Assembly (NCBI GenBank): GCA_022705325.1
Contig: JAKJER010000035.1
Span: 1 to 64,000 of the forward strand
Direction: 5' to 3'
Origin: Planctomycetota bacterium
Lineage (GTDB): Bacteria; Planctomycetota; Phycisphaerae; SM23-33
Length of the DNA: 64,000 nt
This document shows positions 59,155-64,000 of this stretch, in pieces. The position numbers and the translations under genes were made by a program. The stretch's first letter is position 1. Each line of letters begins with the position of its first letter. A model generated the notes under the pieces. The model saw only the letters and a program-made list of their open reading frames with translations, did not search any database and was not told the DNA's origin.

Positions 59155-62100
59155 CTATTTGGTTCCGGCCTCGTTGAGGCGTCGGTAGTACTGTTCGAGA
59201 GGGTCGCGGAACTCCTCGGGCAGCTTGCCTTTCATGGCGTCGGCGATGTCCTCGCGGATGTGCTTGGGCATTCGCGAGGTGGAGTCGGCGGCGACGTCGA
59301 TCTTGCCGGTCATGAGCAGCCCCGCCTGCTGGATGGCGCCGACGGTCGTGTCGCGAGCCCGCAGCACGTTGCGGTAGCGGTAGTTGTCCAGGTCGCTCTT
59401 GACGCGGCTCATGAGGGTGATGGCCTCCATGAGCTTGAAGTTGGAGTGATCGTTGACGGCGAACTTGGACTGGATTCGCTCCGCCCGGTTGAGCAGGGAG
59501 GCCTGCTTGCCGGCCAGGCGTTTCATTTCCTGTGCCAGCGGTGGCGGGACGGGGCCTTCGAGGCCTTCCTCGCCGCTGCCGCTGAGCTTGCCCCCGCCGG
59601 TGGCGCCGCCCGGAGGCTCGGTGGACTGGTCATTGACCTGCCCCTTCTGGAAGGGCTCGGGCGAGAGGCGGGTGGGCGTGCGCCGCCCGCCCTTGCCGAC
59701 GGCCTTGTCCTCGACGAACTCGCCGCTGCTTTTGCCCGTGCGTCCCTCGCCGCTTCGCCCGCCCATCTCGTTGGGGTTGGGCAACTGGTTGCCCGTCACG
59801 CCCTGGGCGTTCATGTTGGCGATGGGCCCATCCAGGGCGTCCCACCCGATGCCCTTGTCGCCGCTCATGGTGTACTTGCTGGTCTGGTCCTCCATCTCCT
59901 CGAAGAGGTCCTCTTCCTGCTCCAGCAGGTCGCCCACGAGGTCCTCCAACTCGGTGGGCAGCTCGGCCTGTTCCGTCTTCGACTGCTCGTCGGGCGCTTC
60001 CATCGACCATTTCTCGCGGTCGGGCTTGTCGCTGAGCCACTTCTCGATGTTGGCCGTCAGCGTCTTGGCGTTCTCGATGCCGTTATCTTCCAGGGCGGTG
60101 GCGATCTCGGTGGCCTTCTTGCTGAGGGCGTCCTTGGCCATGGTCACGTCGGACTTAATGGCCAGCAGTTCCTTCATCATCGTGGGGTTGGCGAAGTCCT
60201 GCTGGGCGAGCTGGGAAAAGTCGGTGACGGCCTCGTTGATGAACTTGTCCAGCTTGTCCTGGGCCATCTCGAGGTCCTTGAGCATCTTCTCGTCCTCGGG
60301 GGTGAGGTTGTCGATGGGCTTCTTGCTCAGGCGTTCGGTGGCGGCCAGGATCTTGCGTTCCTCTTCCTTGAAGCGGTCGAGGTCGTTCTTGAGCTTTTCG
60401 AGCTTCTCCTTGACGTCCGGGGGCAGGTCGGCGCCGGTCTTGGCCTCCTTCTTCTCCTGCTCGCCCTTGCCCAGCGAGGGCATGATGGCCAGGAGCGTCT
60501 GGAGCCGCTCGATGATCTGGCGCTGCGTCTTGGCCAGCACGTCGCAGGCCTTGTCGCGCCCCTCGATGGCGGCCAGGCTGGAAATCACCATCGCCTGGTC
60601 GATCGCGAGCTGGCCCTCGTTGTTGCCCAGTACGCCGATGGCCTCCTGGATGGTGGCCATCTCGTCGTCGAAGAGTCGCTTGTCCGCCGCCAGCTCCGCC
60701 AGCGAGGCCTTGATCTTCCGCTGTCCGGAAGCCAGGCCCGAGCCGGAGGTCTTCAGTTCCTCCAGGCCCGCCAGCTTGGCGGCGATCTTGTTGGCCACGG
60801 CCTGCTCCTCCTGCATCTTGAGGATCGCCATCAGCCTGGCCCGCAGTTCCTCGTATCGCTGGGACTTTTCAGCCGCCACCTGCGCGGGGTCCTGGATGAC
60901 CACCTTGTAGTGCTTGGATTCGCTCTTCTGGCGGCCGAGGTTCAGGTGGGGCAGGTGCCGGTTGTCCTCGACGGTGGCGAAATAGACGATCTCGTCGCCC
61001 TTCTTGTAGTCCTTGAGGTCGAGTTCGAAGTCGTACTCCAACTCTGTCTTGGCGCCGAAGGGGGGCACGAAGGTGGGGACCGGGGTGAACTTCTGGCCTT
61101 CGAATCCATGCTCCAGGGCGGCGCAGGTGAGCCCGTACTTGTCGCTGAACTTCACGCGGAGCTTGAGCTTCCCGCCGGGCGCGACGTTGGTGTCGCGGTT
61201 GGGGACCAGGAAGTCGACCTTGGGAGGGGTGTCCGGCAGGGCGGTGATGCTGTAGTAGCCCTTGGCCAGGCTGCGCCCGCTGGCGCTGAAGGCGTCCATC
61301 GTGCCGGGCTCCTCGCCGAGATCGGGCAGGCGCTGGATGATCCGCCCGGACTGATCGCAGAGGGTGACGTGATACGAGCCGTTGGCGTTCACGGGCAGGT
61401 CGGCGGAGAAGCTCGTGCCGCTCAGCGAACGGACCATGGTGATGGGCGAGGCCTCCTGCACGTTCAGGACGGCGGCTGGGACCGGCTCGCTGACGCGGAC
61501 GGTGACGGTGGCGGTCGAGCCGATGGGGGCCTGGATGGACCCGTCGGCGTTCTTGACCGTCCGCTCGCCCAGATTGGTGTAGGGGGGGTAGCGGTAGGCC
61601 AGGTCCAGCCCGTCGATCTTGACCTTCTTGAGGACGGTGATGGTGTACCACTCCTTGTCGGTGGGCCATCGCGAGTCGCCGATGCGCACGGCGTACTGGC
61701 GGGTCTGCCCGACCTCGCCGATCGGCAGGGCGAAGACGGTGTTGCCCTCGCTGGCCGCCATCGCCTTGGGCTCGTCCTGGTCGGCGAAGAGGACCTCGGC
61801 GGGCAGGTCCAGGCCGGACTCGTTGCGGATGCGGGCGACGACGGTGACCGTTTCCTTGGCGAACTTGGTGGTGTCGCCCGGTTCGAGGCTGAGCAGCTCG
61901 ATGGCGTTCTGGTGGGGGACGAAGGCGGCCGGCGACATCGCTGCCAGCAGGCCGCGCTTGAACGCGCCGCCCTGGAGGGCGATGAACGCGATGAGCAGGA
62001 CGGCGCTGGCGGCCAGGGCGATGCCCCATCTCTGCAACTGCTGGAGCGAGACCGAGCGGTTGAGGTCGAGCTTGCGGCTGTGTCGGACGGCCTCGTAGAT

Positions 62101-62499
62101 GGCCTGCTGGACGAGTTCGGGGCTGACCTGGTCGCGGTCTCTCGATAGCAGGATGGCGTTGATGAGGTCGTTTCGGGCCTCGGGGGTGGCTTCCTCGACG
62201 AATCGGGCGACCTGGGCGTGGTTGTACTTTCGCGACATGGCGCGGATGATGAACCAGAAGAAGGCCGCCGCCCAGACGCTGCATGTCAGGCCCAGCATGA
62301 CCCAGCGGAGCATCCGCGGGGGCTGGTCGGGCCAGTAGCCGAGCATCAAGGCCAGCACCAGCAGCGAACCCAGCAGGACCGACACGACGGCCACGATGCC
62401 CGTGACCAGCGTGAGCGCTCCGCGGCGGGCCCGTACAGCGTCCAATTGATGGCGGATCTCGTCGACCCCACGGTAGTGATGTCCACTGATGGTCGTCAT
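59155..62499 (-). CDS. Large membrane-anchored coiled-coil protein (DUF4175-like)
   Basis: A 1114-residue protein. The start ATG at 62499 is chosen with GAGGA upstream. Two transmembrane helices lie near residues 30-55 and 62-85, with a third near 165-180. The middle is beta-rich, with Ig-like strands (residues 200-560: TVVARIRNESGLDLPAEVLF, FSDKYGLTCAALEHGF, GDEIVYFATVEDN). Residues 570-930 are long, charged coiled-coil helices, followed by a Gly/Ser/Pro-rich segment and a C-terminal helical domain. This layout resembles DUF4175-like proteins seen next to MoxR/BatA genes, but that neighbourhood is not visible here. Function unknown. Confidence 0.65.
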   Translation of the reverse strand: MTTISGHHYRGVDEIRHQLDAVRARRGALTLVTGIVAVVSVLLGSLLVLALMLGYWPDQPPRMLRWVMLGLTCSVWAAAFFWFIIRAMSRKYNHAQVARFVEEATPEARNDLINAILLSRDRDQVSPELVQQAIYEAVRHSRKLDLNRSVSLQQLQRWGIALAASAVLLIAFIALQGGAFKRGLLAAMSPAAFVPHQNAIELLSLEPGDTTKFAKETVTVVARIRNESGLDLPAEVLFADQDEPKAMAASEGNTVFALPIGEVGQTRQYAVRIGDSRWPTDKEWYTITVLKKVKIDGLDLAYRYPPYTNLGERTVKNADGSIQAPIGSTATVTVRVSEPVPAAVLNVQEASPITMVRSLSGTSFSADLPVNANGSYHVTLCDQSGRIIQRLPDLGEEPGTMDAFSASGRSLAKGYYSITALPDTPPKVDFLVPNRDTNVAPGGKLKLRVKFSDKYGLTCAALEHGFEGQKFTPVPTFVPPFGAKTELEYDFELDLKDYKKGDEIVYFATVEDNRHLPHLNLGRQKSESKHYKVVIQDPAQVAAEKSQRYEELRARLMAILKMQEEQAVANKIAAKLAGLEELKTSGSGLASGQRKIKASLAELAADKRLFDDEMATIQEAIGVLGNNEGQLAIDQAMVISSLAAIEGRDKACDVLAKTQRQIIERLQTLLAIMPSLGKGEQEKKEAKTGADLPPDVKEKLEKLKNDLDRFKEEERKILAATERLSKKPIDNLTPEDEKMLKDLEMAQDKLDKFINEAVTDFSQLAQQDFANPTMMKELLAIKSDVTMAKDALSKKATEIATALEDNGIENAKTLTANIEKWLSDKPDREKWSMEAPDEQSKTEQAELPTELEDLVGDLLEQEEDLFEEMEDQTSKYTMSGDKGIGWDALDGPIANMNAQGVTGNQLPNPNEMGGRSGEGRTGKSSGEFVEDKAVGKGGRRTPTRLSPEPFQKGQVNDQSTEPPGGATGGGKLSGSGEEGLEGPVPPPLAQEMKRLAGKQASLLNRAERIQSKFAVNDHSNFKLMEAITLMSRVKSDLDNYRYRNVLRARDTTVGAIQQAGLLMTGKIDVAADSTSRMPKHIREDIADAMKGKLPEEFRDPLEQYYRRLNEAGTK

Positions 62500-62720
62500 C
62501 GCCTGCGTCCTCGTTTCAGTGCCGGCCGGCCCGCCCGTGCCCGGCTGCGCCCACGGCGGCGCGCAGCTAAAGCGCCGGCAGTCCTTTGCCTCGGCGCCGG
62601 GCTTTCCGGCGGATCGTCGCTCTCTAGTGTAAACGGCGATTCCGAAAGCCGTATACACCATTTGACGTTTTTTTCGCTCCCGGGTGCCCGGGAAATCGCA
62701 ATACGGGACTTGCCGATCCA

Positions 62721-62764
62721 AGAGAAAAGCCCACGGAGGGCCTTTGGGGGGCAGGTCCGTGGGC
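62721..62764 (-). terminator. Rho-independent terminator of the citrate/isopropylmalate-synthase-type gene
   Basis: On the minus strand GCCCACGGA (complement of 62756-62764) pairs with TCCGTGGGC (complement of 62729-62737), followed by TTTTCTCTT. The same outer 9-bp stem is used at 8884-8925. Confidence 0.85.
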
Positions 62765-62793
62765 GTTGGATTGCGTCGAGTCGCTCTCGGGGG

Positions 62794-64000
62794 TCAGTCG
62801 CCGAACTCTTCGGCGTACCAGGCGTGCATCTCGTCGTCGCTGATGGTGGTGGTCCGCCCGGCTTCGTATTCGCGGTCCACCCGGTCGCGGATGGCCAGCA
62901 GGCGGGCATCGTCCTTGGGCACGTCCACGCCGTAGTTAGCCTCCAGCCAGTGCTTGATGCCCGCGGCGCCGGACTTGTCGGTGATGGCCACCGAGGGGTT
63001 GCGCCCCAGGATGGCCTGGGTGTCGAAGCAGTTGTAGATCTCCTCGCTCTTGAGCAGCCCGTCGGCGTGGATGCCGGCCTTGGTGACGTTGAAGTCCCGC
63101 CCCACCAGGGGGAAGTTGGTCGGCACCTCGTATCCGATCTCGCGGGCGTAATACTCGGCGATCTCGGTGATCACGGCGTAATTGACCTTGTCGCTCATTC
63201 CCTTGAGCTGGGCGGCCTCGATCACCATCGCCTCCAGCGGGGTGTTGCCCGTCCGCTCGCCGATGCCCAGCAGGCTGCTGTTGCACGCGCAGCACCCGTA
63301 CAGCCACGCGGTGGCCGGGTTGACCAGCACCTTGTGGAAGTCGTCGTGCCCGTGCCATTCGAGCAGCTCGCCCGGCACGCCGGCGTCGTGGATCATGCCG
63401 TGGACCAGCCTGGGCACGGACCGGGGCAGGGTAGCCTCGGCCCAGGGCACGGCGAAGCCCATCGTGTCGCACAGGCGGATCTTGACGTCGATGCCGGACT
63501 CCTGGCGCAGCCGCATCAGCTCGATCGAGAAGGGCACGACGAACCCGTAGAAGTCGGCCCGGGTGACGTCCTCGAAGTGGCAGCGCGGGCGGATGCCCTC
63601 TTCCAGGGCGGAGCGGACGATGTCCAGGTACTGCTCCATCGCCTGCTTGCGGGTCTTCTTGAGCTTCAGGAACACGTGGTAGTCGCTGCAGCTTGTCAGG
63701 ATGCCCGTTTCCTTCAGGCCCATCTCCTTGACCAGCTTGAAGTCGCTCTTGACCGCCCGGATCCACCCGGTGACCTGGGGGTAATCGAAGCCCAGGTCCA
63801 CGCAGGCCTCGACGGCCTGGCGGTCCTTGGGCGAATACAGGAAGAACTCGCTCTGGCGAAGGAGCCCGCTGCCGCCGTCGAGGCGGTGTTCCAGGGTGAA
63901 CAGGTCCACGATCTGCTGGACGCTGTAGGGCGGGCGCGACTGCTGCCCGTCGCGGAACGTGGTGTCGGTGATCCACATATCGGCCGCCGGGGCCATGGGC
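62794..64000 (-). CDS. LeuA/homocitrate-synthase family acyltransferase (possible Re-citrate synthase), 5'-truncated
   Basis: Most of a DRE-TIM metallolyase-family condensing enzyme that joins acetyl-CoA to a 2-oxo acid. The frame continues past the window edge: PMAPAADMWITDTTFRDGQQ matches the family's early block, so the ATG at 63996 is not the true start. Visible motifs are TTFRDGQQSRPPYS (metal and substrate site), ESGIDVKIRLCDTMGFAVPW, LEWHGHDDFHK with the metal-binding His pair, and ITDKSGAAGIKHWLEANYG. The protein is closer to the planctomycete/clostridial isopropylmalate-synthase-like group that includes Re-citrate synthase than to LeuA proper, but the substrate cannot be fixed. A terminator follows at 62729. 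Confidence 0.85.
   Translation of the reverse strand, partial: PMAPAADMWITDTTFRDGQQSRPPYSVQQIVDLFTLEHRLDGGSGLLRQSEFFLYSPKDRQAVEACVDLGFDYPQVTGWIRAVKSDFKLVKEMGLKETGILTSCSDYHVFLKLKKTRKQAMEQYLDIVRSALEEGIRPRCHFEDVTRADFYGFVVPFSIELMRLRQESGIDVKIRLCDTMGFAVPWAEATLPRSVPRLVHGMIHDAGVPGELLEWHGHDDFHKVLVNPATAWLYGCCACNSSLLGIGERTGNTPLEAMVIEAAQLKGMSDKVNYAVITEIAEYYAREIGYEVPTNFPLVGRDFNVTKAGIHADGLLKSEEIYNCFDTQAILGRNPSVAITDKSGAAGIKHWLEANYGVDVPKDDARLLAIRDRVDREYEAGRTTTISDDEMHAWYAEEFGD

Noticed and set aside
59077..62148. 1023-codon plus-strand frame across the large membrane protein gene
   Set aside because: Leu/Gly/Val-rich shadow; the minus-strand protein has signal-anchor helices, coiled coils and a ribosome site.

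Overview
The window looks like a chromosomal contig from a GC-rich, Gram-negative-type bacterium, most probably a Planctomycetota member near the Phycisphaerae. That placement is an inference from gene content. There are three PEP-CTERM-anchored surface proteins, a secreted sulfatase, SUMF1-type lipoproteins, PD40 and PQQ propellers, sialidase-fold proteins, a heparinase II/III-type lyase, and short tandem and hairpin repeats at gene borders. No 16S or other rRNA is present to confirm it.

Layout. 1-13.7 kb is mostly housekeeping: a truncated nucleotide-sugar dehydrogenase, a YwaF-type membrane protein, a secreted lyase, comM, a PEP-CTERM LamG protein, dapA, a GT4 glycosyltransferase, a TGS-domain GTPase, a DnaJ-type co-chaperone with a small membrane protein, and a double-ACT protein. 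A 600-base gene-free stretch at 11.26-11.88 kb is full of strong hairpins and ends in a Rho-independent terminator, so it is annotated as a candidate structured RNA. tRNA-Gly(UCC) at 13.9 kb has its own promoter and terminator.

14.2-29 kb is one plus-strand block of envelope or secreted proteins: a gluzincin-like protein fused to RCC1 repeats, then a close-packed eight-gene run. The run encodes a PD40 propeller, a SUMF1 lipoprotein fused to a histone-deacetylase-type amidohydrolase, an MBOAT acyltransferase, an SGNH partner, a second PD40 propeller, two paralogous proteins of unknown family, and a second SUMF1 lipoprotein. It looks like an uncharacterised extracytoplasmic acyl-modification module.

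29-51.2 kb is a polysaccharide-degradation zone: a PQQ propeller, a second propeller, a beta-helix/SGNH esterase, a five-gene operon (RIFT-barrel-like protein, three sialidase-fold proteins and a Tat-exported FAD oxidoreductase), a 1364-residue autotransporter-repeat PEP-CTERM protein, a 1324-residue glycoside-hydrolase-like protein and a sulfatase.

51.3-64 kb returns to core functions: nadB, nadD, coaD, two overlapping YkgJ-type Cys-cluster proteins, a large coiled-coil membrane protein, and a truncated LeuA/homocitrate-synthase family enzyme. Just after nadD lies a compact candidate sRNA with its own promoter, two hairpins whose loops are pyrimidine-only or nearly so and resemble anti-Shine-Dalgarno sequence, and a strong terminator. 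NadB and NadD both serve NAD biosynthesis. The nucleotide-sugar dehydrogenase, glycosyltransferase, MBOAT/SGNH pair and PEP-CTERM proteins together suggest an exopolysaccharide-linked surface-sorting system, but no exosortase is in the window.
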